Assembly: GCF_016917755.1 (NCBI RefSeq)
Contig: NZ_CP070326.1
Coordinates: forward strand, 6,200,001 to 6,264,000
Reading direction: 5' to 3'
Source of the DNA: Streptomyces noursei
GTDB lineage: Bacteria; Actinomycetota; Actinomycetes; Streptomycetales; Streptomycetaceae
Length of the DNA: 64,000 nt
Shown here: positions 24,473 through 32,629 of the stretch, piece after piece
Layout of the letters: every line of letters starts with the position of its first letter
How positions within the stretch are numbered: the stretch's first letter is position 1
Notes under the pieces: model-generated
Databases searched by the model: none
Told to the model about the DNA's origin: nothing
The model's input: only the letters and a program-made list of their open reading frames with translations
Made by a program: the position numbers and the translations under genes

Positions 24473-24506
24473 CGAAACCCCCGAACGCGACGCGTCGGGG
24501 GTTTCG
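24473..24506. terminator. Intrinsic hairpin after the transglycosylase
   Basis: Twelve-base arms (24473-24484 and 24495-24506) with a ten-base loop begin 26 bases after the stop. A/T pairs sit at the base of the stem. Confidence 0.85.
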
Positions 24507-24570
24507 CGCATCCGGCACAGGTAACGTCGTTACGTCAGTTGTGCCGTAAGGGCGGGGAAGAGGAAGCGAC

Positions 24571-26133
24571 ATGTCCAGATTGCCTCAGTGGGTCGGTGGC
24601 CTAGGCGCCGGTCTGACGCGGCTCTCGCAGCGGTTGGAGGAGCAGCGCCGCCGTGCCGAGGCCGCCGAGGCTGCCGGCGACACGGATGCGCCGGTGCCGG
24701 CCGGGCGCGCCAACGGCCTGGACGGGTACGCCCTGCGGGTTCCGGCCAAGAGCCTCGCCGCGGAGGGCGGGCCCGACGGGCGCACCGTGCCGGCCGCGTG
24801 GGGGCCGGCCGCGATGACCGCCGCCGATGCCGTGGCCACGGTGGACGGTGTGCCGGAGCGGGTGGCGAGCGCGCCGGCGGAGCCCGAGGAGCCGGCGGAG
24901 CCGGTCCAGACGCCCGCCGCCCGGCCGCCCGAGTCGGTCCCCGCGCCGCCGACCTATGCGCCGGCCGTCGCGGCCCGCCCGGATCCGGTGGCCGCGGTGC
25001 CCTGGGGCGTCCGGGTCGCGGCCGAGGCCGGCTGGCGGCTGCTGGTGCTGGCCGGGACGTTGTGGGTGCTGGCGAGGGTGATCACCACCATCTCGCTGGT
25101 GGTGCTGGCCTTCGTCGCGGCGCTGCTGATCACGGCGCTGCTCCAGCCCACCGTGGCGTGGCTGCGGCAGCGCAACGTGCCGCGCGGGCCGGCCACCGCG
25201 CTGACCTTCATCGGCGGCTTCGTGGTGATGGGCCTGGTCGGCTGGTTCGTCGTATGGCAGGTTCAGGGCAACATCGACTCGGTGTCCAGCCGCATCCAGG
25301 AGGGCATCACCGAGCTGAAGGGCTGGCTGCTCAACAGCCCGTTCCATGTGACCGAGAGCCAGATCAACCACATCGCCAAGAACCTCCAGGACGCGGTCGG
25401 CGCCAACACCGAGGCGATAACGTCGGCCGGGCTGGAGGGCGTCACGGTCGTCCTGGAGCTGTTCACCGGCATCGTGCTGGCGATGTTCACCACGCTGTTC
25501 CTGCTCTACGACGGCCGGCGGATCTGGGAGTGGACGCTCAAGCTCGTCCCGGCCGCGGCCCGCGAGGGGGTGGCGGGCGCCGGCCCGCGCGCCTGGCGGA
25601 CGCTGACCGCCTATATCCGCGGCACGGTCCTGGTCGCGCTGATCGACGCCGTCTTCATCGGCATCGGACTCTATTTCCTCAATGTGCCGCTTGCCGTCCC
25701 GCTCGCCGTCTTCGTCTTCCTCTTCGCGTTCATTCCGCTGGTCGGCGCGGTGGGCTCGGGCGCGTTGGCGTGCGTGGTCGCGCTGGTCGCGGGGGACGAC
25801 GGCGTCTTCACTGCGCTGCTGGTGCTGGCGGTGGTGCTGGCGGTGAACCAGATCGAGAGCCATGTGCTCCAGCCGTTCATCCTGGGCCGGGCGGTCCGGG
25901 TGCACCCGCTGGCAGTGATCCTCTCGGTCGCCGCGGGCAGTCTGATCGCCGGCATCGGCGGCGCGGTGGTGGCGGTGCCCCTGGTGGCCGTGACCAATAC
26001 CGTCGTCGGCTACCTCCGCTCGTACTCCCGGGAGCAGGCGCTGCGGATGACGGTGCCGCCGCGCGGCGCGACCGCGCTCGCGGTGGCGCCGACCCCGCCG
26101 CCGCGGCACTCCGAGCACCCGGCGGACGAGTAA
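24571..26133 (+). CDS. AI-2E family (PerM/YhhT-like) membrane transporter
   Basis: 520 residues. The first 140 are charged and Ala/Pro-rich, probably cytoplasmic and disordered. The core (about 145-490) has eight membrane helices in the AI-2E pattern: paired N-terminal helices, a long soluble loop (VQGNIDSVSSRIQEGITELKG), then IVLAMFTTLFLLYDGRRIW and the C-terminal VNQIESHVLQPFILGRAVRVHPLAV signature. Members export quorum-sensing molecules or act as ion antiporters, so the substrate is unknown. GAAGAGGAAG precedes the ATG. A bidirectional terminator separates it from ahpD. Confidence 0.88.
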   Translation: MSRLPQWVGGLGAGLTRLSQRLEEQRRRAEAAEAAGDTDAPVPAGRANGLDGYALRVPAKSLAAEGGPDGRTVPAAWGPAAMTAADAVATVDGVPERVASAPAEPEEPAEPVQTPAARPPESVPAPPTYAPAVAARPDPVAAVPWGVRVAAEAGWRLLVLAGTLWVLARVITTISLVVLAFVAALLITALLQPTVAWLRQRNVPRGPATALTFIGGFVVMGLVGWFVVWQVQGNIDSVSSRIQEGITELKGWLLNSPFHVTESQINHIAKNLQDAVGANTEAITSAGLEGVTVVLELFTGIVLAMFTTLFLLYDGRRIWEWTLKLVPAAAREGVAGAGPRAWRTLTAYIRGTVLVALIDAVFIGIGLYFLNVPLAVPLAVFVFLFAFIPLVGAVGSGALACVVALVAGDDGVFTALLVLAVVLAVNQIESHVLQPFILGRAVRVHPLAVILSVAAGSLIAGIGGAVVAVPLVAVTNTVVGYLRSYSREQALRMTVPPRGATALAVAPTPPPRHSEHPADE

Positions 26134-26160
26134 CGGCCGGCGGTCCCCCCCGCAACGCAC

Positions 26161-26195
26161 GGAACCCCCGCGGACACCAGGTCCGCGGGGGTTCC
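26161..26195. terminator. Bidirectional terminator between the AI-2E gene and ahpD
   Basis: Perfect 15-bp arms (26161-26175 and 26181-26195) with a five-base loop lie between two convergent genes. Confidence 0.9.
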
Positions 26196-26242
26196 GCGTT
26201 GTTGCGTGGTACGGGGGCGTGCGCCGCCCGCTCCGCCGTGCC

Positions 26243-26776
26243 TTACTCGGCGAGGGCGGCCTCGGCGTCGAGGGTGGCGCCGACGGCCTGCAGGACGGCC
26301 GCGATCTTGACGGCCTCCTGGATCGTCTCGCGCTCGACACCGGCCTTGCGCAGCACCTGCTCGTGCGAGTCCAGGCACATGCCGCAGCCGTTGATGGCGG
26401 AGACGGCCAGCGACCACAGCTCGAAGTCGACCTTGTCCACGCCGGGGTTGCCGATGACGTTCATCCGCAGACCGGCGCGCAGGTTGCCGTACTCCGGGTC
26501 GGAGAGCAGGTGGCGCGTCCGGTAGAAGACGTTGTTCATCGCCATGATGGCCGCGGCCGACTTGGCGGCGGTGTACGCCTCGGCGGAGAGGTTCGCCTTC
26601 GCCTCCGGCTCCAGCTCGCGCAGCACCTTGGGGGAGCGCGAGGCGATCGCGCAGGCGAGCACCGTGCCCCACAGCTGCTGCTGCGGAAGGTCGGAGTTGC
26701 CGATCACCGAACCGAGGTTCAGCTTCAGGTCCTTGGCGTAGTCCGGAACGGCGGACTTGAGGTCATCGAGAGCCAT
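26243..26776 (-). CDS. ahpD: Alkyl hydroperoxide reductase AhpD
   Basis: 177 residues from ATG 26776, with GGTGAG upstream; a GTG at 26785 overlapping the ahpC stop is possible. The catalytic CxxC appears in INGCGMCLDSHEQVLRKAG, with the conserved Glu and His of the AhpD proton relay. Actinobacterial AhpD is the thiol reductant of AhpC, in place of AhpF. It is co-transcribed with ahpC, whose stop lies five bases upstream of the chosen start. Confidence 0.95.
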   Translation of the reverse strand: MALDDLKSAVPDYAKDLKLNLGSVIGNSDLPQQQLWGTVLACAIASRSPKVLRELEPEAKANLSAEAYTAAKSAAAIMAMNNVFYRTRHLLSDPEYGNLRAGLRMNVIGNPGVDKVDFELWSLAVSAINGCGMCLDSHEQVLRKAGVERETIQEAVKIAAVLQAVGATLDAEAALAE

Positions 26777-26781
26777 GGGTG

Positions 26782-27336
26782 TCACTCACCAGCCAGCAGG
26801 GCGACCGGGTCCAGGGTGTCCTCGCCCTTGCTCCAGTTGCAGGGGCACAGCTCGTCGGTCTGCAGGGCGTCCAGGACCCGCAGGACCTCCTTGGGGTTAC
26901 GGCCGACGGAGCCGGCGGTCACCATGGTGAACTGGATCTCGTTGTTCGGGTCGACGATGAAGACGGCGCGCTGCGCGAAGCCGTCCTCGCCCTCGATGCC
27001 GAGGTCGCGCATGAGCTCGTGCTTCGAGTCGGCGAGCATCGGGAAGGGCAGGTCGGTCAGGTCCGGGTGGTCCTTGCGCCAGGCGTGGTGCACGAACTCG
27101 GAGTCGCCGGAGAAGCCGAGGATCTGGGCGTCACGGTCGGCGAACTCGTCGTTCAGCTTGCCGAACGCGGCGATCTCGGTCGGGCACACGAAGGTGAAGT
27201 CCTTGGGCCAGGCGAAGACGATCTTCCACTTGCCCTCGTAGGTCTTGTGGTCGATCTGCCCGAACTCCTTGCCCTTCTCCAGCGAGACGCAGGCGGTCAG
27301 GTCGAACTCGGGGAACTTGTCACCAACAGTGAGCAC
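26782..27336 (-). CDS. ahpC: Peroxiredoxin AhpC
   Basis: 184 residues from GTG 27336 with AAGGAGA upstream. It is a two-Cys peroxiredoxin: peroxidatic Cys51 in FTFVCPTE, and Cys164/Cys166 in LCPCNW as the resolving region, the actinobacterial arrangement that works with AhpD. It reduces hydrogen peroxide, organic peroxides and peroxynitrite in the cytoplasm. It is divergent from oxyR, the standard peroxide-response layout. Confidence 0.97.
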   Translation of the reverse strand: MLTVGDKFPEFDLTACVSLEKGKEFGQIDHKTYEGKWKIVFAWPKDFTFVCPTEIAAFGKLNDEFADRDAQILGFSGDSEFVHHAWRKDHPDLTDLPFPMLADSKHELMRDLGIEGEDGFAQRAVFIVDPNNEIQFTMVTAGSVGRNPKEVLRVLDALQTDELCPCNWSKGEDTLDPVALLAGE

Positions 27337-27477
27337 GCGCTCTCCTTGTTACAAGAAAGTCCCTTGTGGGGCGCTTTCTGGTCTTTCCTTGAGGCTTGGA
27401 CGGGATCCACAGTGCCACAGCAGGCATTGATCAGGGAAATAGTTAGACTTGTGGACGTTGATCGGAGGTGGTTATCA
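27337..27477. promoter_or_regulatory. Divergent ahpC / oxyR promoter region
   Basis: 141 bases between the two start codons, less GC-rich than the flanks. TAGACT at 27444-27449 is a plausible oxyR -10. ATAG at 27438-27441 fits part of an OxyR contact, but I could not mark a full ATAG-N7 repeat series. OxyR probably binds here and controls both directions. Confidence 0.55.
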
Positions 27478-28437
27478 GTGGCATCCCCCACGAACCCCGG
27501 CGGGCGGCCCCGCCAGCCCAGCCTGGCCCAGCTGAGGGCCTTCGCCGCGGTCGCCGAGCACCTGCACTTCCGGGAGGCGGCGGCCGAGATCGGCATGAGC
27601 CAGCCCGCGCTCTCCGGAGCCGTCTCCGCGCTGGAGGAAACCCTGGGCGTCCAACTCCTGGAGCGTACGACCCGCAAGGTGCTGCTCTCGCCGGCGGGGG
27701 AGCGGGTGGCGGTCCGCGCCCAGGCCGTCCTGGACGCGGTCGGCGCGCTGATGGAGGAGGCGGAGGCGGCCCGCGCGCCGTTCACCGGCGTGCTCCGCCT
27801 CGGCGTCATCCCGACCGTCGCCCCGTATCTGCTCCCCGCCGTCCTGCGGCTGGTCCACGACACCTACCCGGAGCTGGACCTCCAGGTGCACGAGGAGCAG
27901 ACCACCTCGCTGCTGGACGGACTGGCGCACGGCCGGCTGGACCTGCTGCTGCTCGCGGTGCCGCTCGGCGTCCCCCAGGTCACCGAAATCCCTCTGTTCG
28001 ACGAGGACTTCGTGCTGGTGGCCCCGAAGGAACACTGGCTCGGCGGGCGCGGCGACATCCCCCGCGCGGCCCTGAAACAACTCGACCTGCTGCTGTTGGA
28101 CGAGGGGCACTGCCTGCGCGACCAGGCGCTGGACATCTGCCGCGAGGCGGGGCGGGACGAGAACACACCGGTGACGACGAGTGCGGCCGGGCTCTCCACG
28201 CTGGTGCAGTTGGTGGCCGGCGGTCTGGGGGTAACTCTCCTGCCGCGTACGGCCCTTCGCGTCGAGACCGCCCGCAACGACCTTCTGACCACGGGCTACT
28301 TCGCGGACCCGGCACCTTCTCGGCGGATCGCCCTGGCCATGCGCAGCGGCTCGGCCCGGCAGCCGGAGTTCGAGGAGTTCGCGGCGGCGCTGCGGGGGGC
28401 CATGCGGGGGTTGCCGGTGCGGGTTGTGGAGGGGTGA
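27478..28437 (+). CDS. oxyR: Peroxide-sensing LysR-type regulator OxyR
   Basis: 319 residues from GTG 27478 with GGAGG nine bases upstream. The N-terminal winged helix-turn-helix (SLAQLRAFAAVAEHLHFREA, then GMSQPALSGAVSALEETLG) is followed by the effector domain. Cys212 and Cys221 in GHCLRDQALDICREAG match the redox pair C199/C208 of E. coli OxyR in both spacing and context. Oxidation should switch it to activate ahpCD. Confidence 0.95.
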   Translation: MASPTNPGGRPRQPSLAQLRAFAAVAEHLHFREAAAEIGMSQPALSGAVSALEETLGVQLLERTTRKVLLSPAGERVAVRAQAVLDAVGALMEEAEAARAPFTGVLRLGVIPTVAPYLLPAVLRLVHDTYPELDLQVHEEQTTSLLDGLAHGRLDLLLLAVPLGVPQVTEIPLFDEDFVLVAPKEHWLGGRGDIPRAALKQLDLLLLDEGHCLRDQALDICREAGRDENTPVTTSAAGLSTLVQLVAGGLGVTLLPRTALRVETARNDLLTTGYFADPAPSRRIALAMRSGSARQPEFEEFAAALRGAMRGLPVRVVEG

Positions 28438-28443
28438 GGGGCG

Positions 28444-28785
28444 TCAGCGGCGCCGTGGGGTGCGGCGCCTGGAATCTTCCAGAACCTGCGCGACATCGAG
28501 GGTGACGCTGGCCCCGATCGACTCCGGAAGCGTGACCTTCTCTCCCGCTACATGGATGCGGTGAACGGCGTAGCCGTCCTCCATAGGCTCGGTGAGGACG
28601 TGGAGGCGCTCGTGCTTGCGGTCGACGATCACGTACACAGGGACGTTCGCGGACCCGTAGGCGGCGACCTTCTTACGCAAGTCGTTGCGTTGGCCGGGGA
28701 GCTGCTGCATCAGCTGGTCGGCCTGTTCGAGGAGCAGGTGCCGGTGGCCGTGCGCGTAAGGCCCTTCGGCGGCTGCTGCGGACAT
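28444..28785 (-). pseudogene. Uma2-family protein with the catalytic core deleted
   Basis: 113 residues from ATG 28785, with GGGAGG upstream. The start (MSAAAAEGPYAHGHRHLLLE) and the end (VYVIVDRKHERLHVLTEPM through VALPES-like VTLPESIGAS) match the two ends of Streptomyces Uma2/DUF820 proteins, which are normally about 190 residues. The middle, which carries the PD-(D/E)XK nuclease motif, is missing: LMQQLPGQRN joins directly to DLRKKVAAY, still in frame. It is therefore probably a non-catalytic relic, although the open frame may still be translated. Confidence 0.72.
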
Positions 28786-28876
28786 GCATGCCTCCCGTTG
28801 CCTGGTGTCGAGTGCCATCATCGTAGGCACGGTCGCCCGCACCCGTCTCGTACGACAACGTTCACCCGTTCGGGTA

Positions 28877-31297
28877 TCACTCCGTCCGCAACCCCTCCGG
28901 CCGCATCATCCGCCACAGCGGCGGCAGGCTCAGGGCGGTGACGAAGAGGATGACGCCGCCGCCGATGGCGGTCATGCCGGCGACCACCGGCCAGTCGACG
29001 ATCACGTCGCTGCCGATGATGGTGAGCAGCAGGGAGCCCAGGGCCAGTCCGCAGGACAGCGCCAGGGCCAGGCCGAGGGCGACCGGCAGGGCGGTCTGCC
29101 ACAGGACGGACCAGCCGAGGGTGGCGCGGCGGGTGCCGTACGCGTCGAGGGTGGAGAGCAGCCGGCGGCGTTCGTAGAGCTGCTCGACGGTGGAGATGAT
29201 CAGGCCCGCGCCGATCAGCAGCAGGGTGACGACCGCGCCGATGAAGATCGTGGTGCGGATGCCGTCGTACTGCCGGTCGTGCGGGTTGTCGATGGAGGAG
29301 CCCTCCATCATCGTCGGGTCGATCCGGGCCGCGGTGTTGCGGATGTGCTCGACGGCGTCGGGGGTGTCGCGGTCGAAGCGGACGAGGGCCTCCACGCTGG
29401 GCCTGGTGAGCCGGTTCGTGTCGAGGACCGAGGGGGTCAGGAGCAGGTCGTAGTAGAGGCGGTGGCCGTCCTGGAGCGGGGCGAGCTGGGCGGCGCGGGC
29501 GGACGGCGGAACCGTCCAGGGGCGGGGGGCCGGGACGGGCTCGTCGGAGGCGTCCGGCGGGTTGAGGTTGATGGTGGCACCGGGGGTGAGGCCCCTCTCG
29601 GTGCCGGAGTCCCGGTGGCCGTCGGTGACGAAGGCGTCGCCGTCCCGGCAGGACGGCAGGTGGGCCACCTTGCGCAGCTCGGCGCAGGTGCCGACGCCGA
29701 TGATGCCGGGGAGGTCGCGGTCGGTGTCGTGGTCCGGGGTGGGCATCCGGCCGGCGTTGGCATCGAGGAGGCCGCGGGCAGTGGTGACCCCGGGGGTGGC
29801 ACGCAGCGCGCTCAGCAGTCGTTCGGTCTGCTGCCAGCTCGCCCCGTTGCCCCACAGGCTGATCTGGGGTACCCGGCCGGACTCGGCGTACGCGGCGGCG
29901 TAGCCGGCCTGCGAGCCGGTCATCAGCATGTGGATGGCGACGGCGCCGGCCAGCGCGACGGTGATGCCGCTGACCGCGCGGGTCGCCGGGCCGCTGCTCA
30001 GCTGGAGCCGGCGGACCGCCAGCTGCCAGGTGACCGGGCCGCCGCGCAGCCGGCCCACGACCCGGTCGACCAGCCAGGGCAGCAGTGCGGTGACGCCGAA
30101 CAGCAGCAGCGTGGAGCCGCCGGCGAGGCAGCCGGTGGCGAGCGGATCGTCGATCGGGCCCGGCCGGATCGCCATGGGGACCAGCAGGGCCGTGCCGGCG
30201 ACCGGCAGCGCGACGCGCCACCACAGCCGGCGGCGGACCGGTGGGCGGTTGCGGACGATGCCGAGCGGCTCGACGGTGACGCCGCGCTGGGCGACCAGGG
30301 TGACCAGGACGGCGGCGGTCGGCACCAGGACGGTGATCAGCAGCGCGGCGAGCGGGCCGGGGGTGACGTCCGAGGGATAGACGTTGATGTCCCACAGGGT
30401 GATGGAGGGGGCCAGCAGACGGCCGGCGAGGAACAGCGCGCCGCCGCCCAACAGTCCGAGCAGCGAGCCGAACAGCACCTCGCCGGAGGCGATCCGCCGG
30501 GTGGTGCGGACGTCGGCGCCGACCAGGCGGAGGGCGGCCAGGCGGCGCTCCCGGCGTTCGTTGCCGAAGCGCACGGAGGTGCCGATGAAGACCATCACCG
30601 GCGTCATCAGCGCCACACACGTCATGATCACCAGGACCAGGCCGGGCGTGGTCAGCGGCCGTGGGTCCCAGCTCTTGCCGAAGCGGTCGATGCGGTAGCC
30701 GGTGAGCTCGCTGAGGGCGTCGCTGTGCGCGAGGTAGGTGAGTTCCCGCGGGCCCTTCAGGCCCTCGTCGCCGATCACGCCGACGATCCGGTAGCTGCTC
30801 AGGCGGGCGCGCAGCAGTGCGTTGTCGGGGGCGGCCAGCAGGTCCTTCAGGGCCGGCGAGACCACCATCTCGCCCGGGCCGGGCAGGTGTCGCATGCCGG
30901 GCGGCGCCGGCGGGTGCGCGCCGTCCGGGCGGACCAGCCGGCCGCGGATGGCGGTGCCCCGGAAGACGGTGTCCGTGTGGGCGTACAGGACGGTGCGGTC
31001 GCTGCGCGGCGGCGGGTGCGCCTGGCCGAGGTTCTCGCGGGCCTTCTCCCGGCCGTGCCAGGCGTTCATCAGGGTCGGGGCGGAGGCGCAGAACAGCAGT
31101 ACCGCCACGCCGAGGGCGACCCCGGCGGCGGTCAGGGCGGTGCGGATCCAGCCCTCCCGCCCGCCGCCGGCCGCGAACCGCATGCCCATGGCGAGGTCGC
31201 GGGCCCAGCGGGCCGGGCCGGTGCGCGGGGGCGCGGGCGGCGGTGCGGGTACGGTGGTGTCCCGCTCGCCGTGGGGCCGCGAGCGGAGCAGGGTCAT
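28877..31297 (-). CDS. ABC transporter permease, FtsX/MacB-like (system 1)
   Basis: 806 residues; ATG 31297 overlaps the ATPase stop (ATGA). The N-terminal helix (about 42-65) is followed by a large extracellular domain, then three-helix FtsX blocks at about 245-400, a helix pair, a second extracellular domain and a last FtsX block (about 660-800). GNERRERRLAALRLVGAD and YERRRLLSTLDAYGTRRATL are the cytoplasmic loops that contact the ATPase. Such duplicated FtsX permeases export lipids or peptides or confer antibiotic resistance. PadR control suggests a drug-responsive role. Confidence 0.9.
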   Translation of the reverse strand: MTLLRSRPHGERDTTVPAPPPAPPRTGPARWARDLAMGMRFAAGGGREGWIRTALTAAGVALGVAVLLFCASAPTLMNAWHGREKARENLGQAHPPPRSDRTVLYAHTDTVFRGTAIRGRLVRPDGAHPPAPPGMRHLPGPGEMVVSPALKDLLAAPDNALLRARLSSYRIVGVIGDEGLKGPRELTYLAHSDALSELTGYRIDRFGKSWDPRPLTTPGLVLVIMTCVALMTPVMVFIGTSVRFGNERRERRLAALRLVGADVRTTRRIASGEVLFGSLLGLLGGGALFLAGRLLAPSITLWDINVYPSDVTPGPLAALLITVLVPTAAVLVTLVAQRGVTVEPLGIVRNRPPVRRRLWWRVALPVAGTALLVPMAIRPGPIDDPLATGCLAGGSTLLLFGVTALLPWLVDRVVGRLRGGPVTWQLAVRRLQLSSGPATRAVSGITVALAGAVAIHMLMTGSQAGYAAAYAESGRVPQISLWGNGASWQQTERLLSALRATPGVTTARGLLDANAGRMPTPDHDTDRDLPGIIGVGTCAELRKVAHLPSCRDGDAFVTDGHRDSGTERGLTPGATINLNPPDASDEPVPAPRPWTVPPSARAAQLAPLQDGHRLYYDLLLTPSVLDTNRLTRPSVEALVRFDRDTPDAVEHIRNTAARIDPTMMEGSSIDNPHDRQYDGIRTTIFIGAVVTLLLIGAGLIISTVEQLYERRRLLSTLDAYGTRRATLGWSVLWQTALPVALGLALALSCGLALGSLLLTIIGSDVIVDWPVVAGMTAIGGGVILFVTALSLPPLWRMMRPEGLRTE

Positions 31298-31980
31298 ATC
31301 CGGCCCGCCATGTCCTTCACCCGGCCGTCCCGGACGACGATCTCGCGGTCGGAGTAGGCGGCGACCCGGGCCTCGTGGGTGACCAGCACCACGGCCGCGT
31401 TGGTGTCCCGGGCGGCGTTGGTCAGCAGCGTCAGCACGCGCTCGCCGTTGAGGGAGTCCAGGGCGCCGGTGGGTTCGTCGGCGAAGATCACCCGCGGTCG
31501 GGTGGCCAGCGCGCGGGCGACCGCGACCCGTTGGCCCTGGCCGCCGGAGATCTCTCCGGGGCGCTGCCCGTCCACGCCGTCGACCTCCAGCTGCGCCAGC
31601 CAGTCGCGGGCCTGCCGCTCGGCGTCCTTGCGCTTGGTGCCGTTCAGTCGCAGCGGCAGCGCGACGTTCTCCAGGCACGTCAACTCCGGGACGAGCTGGC
31701 CGAATTGGAAGACGAATCCGAAGTCGGTGCGGCGCAGCGCGCTGCGCTGGGCGTCGGTCAGCTCGGTCAGGGCGTGCGTGCCGTAGCGGACGGTGCCGGA
31801 GTCGGGGCGGATGATCCCGGCGAGGCAGTGCAGCAGGGTCGATTTGCCGGACCCGGAGGGGCCCATGACGGCGACCACCTCACCGGGGTGGATGGAGAAG
31901 TCGGCGCCGTCCAGCGCGGGCGTGGGGCCGTACGCCTTGCGCAGCCCCTCCGCGGCGAGCAGGGATCCCTCGGGTGTCAT
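31294..31980 (-). CDS. ABC transporter ATP-binding protein (system 1)
   Basis: 228 residues. Walker A GPSGSGKSTLL, Q-loop FQFGQLVPELT, signature SGGQGQR, Walker B VIFADEPTGALDS and the H-loop VTHEARVA are all intact. It belongs to the MacB/LolD-type family that pairs with FtsX-like permeases. ATGA overlaps at both ends couple it to the PadR gene upstream and the permease downstream. Long tracts are almost identical in DNA to the ATPase of system 2. Confidence 0.95.
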   Translation of the reverse strand: MTPEGSLLAAEGLRKAYGPTPALDGADFSIHPGEVVAVMGPSGSGKSTLLHCLAGIIRPDSGTVRYGTHALTELTDAQRSALRRTDFGFVFQFGQLVPELTCLENVALPLRLNGTKRKDAERQARDWLAQLEVDGVDGQRPGEISGGQGQRVAVARALATRPRVIFADEPTGALDSLNGERVLTLLTNAARDTNAAVVLVTHEARVAAYSDREIVVRDGRVKDMAGRI

Positions 31981-32501
31981 CCGCCGACCGCCTCCGCCAG
32001 TTTGTCCAGGCGGGCGGCGGTCAGCTCCAGCCAGCGCAGATCGGCTTCCAGGTGGAACAGCGCGTGGTCGCAGATCAGCTGGTCGGCGAGGTCCCCGGTC
32101 CGCTTGCGCTCGGTCAGGCCGCGCATCAGCCGCAGGTGCTCGGCGCGCTGGGTGTCGAGGAGTTCGGCCGCGTCCCGGTCGGTCATCAGGGCCAGGACGA
32201 CCTTGGTGTAGAGCGTGGACTGGAGGTAGGGCTCGGGCTTCTCCGGCCGGGCCAGCCACTGGGCGACGTCGGTGATCCCGGCGTCGGTGATGGCGTACCG
32301 CTTACGCTCCGGGCCCGCCCCGGCCTCCACGCCGTCCACCTCGACCAGGCCGTTCTTCAGCAGCCGGGACATCGTGGAGTAGACCTGCCCGTAGTGCAGC
32401 GGGCGGTCCTGCCCGAAGTGCTCGTCGAAGGCCCGCTTGAGGTCGTAGCCATGGCGGGGGCCGGACTCCAGGAGGCCCAGCAGCGTATGACCGATTGACA
32501 T
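31977..32501 (-). CDS. PadR-family transcriptional regulator
   Basis: 174 residues from ATG 32501 with AAGGTGG upstream. The N-terminal winged helix (GHTLLGLLESGPRHGYDLKR, then YGQVYSTMSRLLKNGLVEV) and the C-terminal Vir-type dimerisation helices (about 95-170) define a PadR subfamily s2-type repressor. It is the first gene of the system 1 operon. An A/T-rich dyad just upstream, with a close match before the second ABC operon, suggests that it controls both. Confidence 0.92.
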   Translation of the reverse strand: MSIGHTLLGLLESGPRHGYDLKRAFDEHFGQDRPLHYGQVYSTMSRLLKNGLVEVDGVEAGAGPERKRYAITDAGITDVAQWLARPEKPEPYLQSTLYTKVVLALMTDRDAAELLDTQRAEHLRLMRGLTERKRTGDLADQLICDHALFHLEADLRWLELTAARLDKLAEAVGG

Positions 32502-32531
32502 GACGACCACCTTACTCGGGGCTGTAACGCT

Positions 32532-32554
32532 GGTGTATACGCACGTGGTATACC
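32532..32554 (-). promoter_or_regulatory. PadR operator/promoter of ABC system 1
   Basis: Two GTATAC cores (32535-32540 and 32548-32553) flank GCACGTG. On the minus strand TATACA (32539-32534) can serve as the -10 of the padR operon. CGTATACACC on that strand is shared exactly with the second operon's upstream site. Confidence 0.65.
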
Positions 32555-32575
32555 GGCTTGCTCTGAGGGGGGGAG

Positions 32576-32620
32576 GTGCGGGGCGGTCGCCGCAGATTTC
32601 TGCCGGCGACCGCCCCGCAC
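32576..32620. terminator. Hairpin terminator after permease 2
   Basis: Perfect 17-bp arms (32576-32592 and 32604-32620) with an 11-base loop start ten bases beyond the permease 2 stop, reading on the minus strand. This ends the system 2 operon before the padR promoter. Confidence 0.85.
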
Positions 32621-32629
32621 CGCGTGCGC

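Noticed and set aside
28784..31357. An 857-codon plus-strand open frame opposite permease 1
   Set aside because: Composition is Gly/Gln/Asp/Arg-rich without domains. It is the antisense shadow of a high-GC gene.
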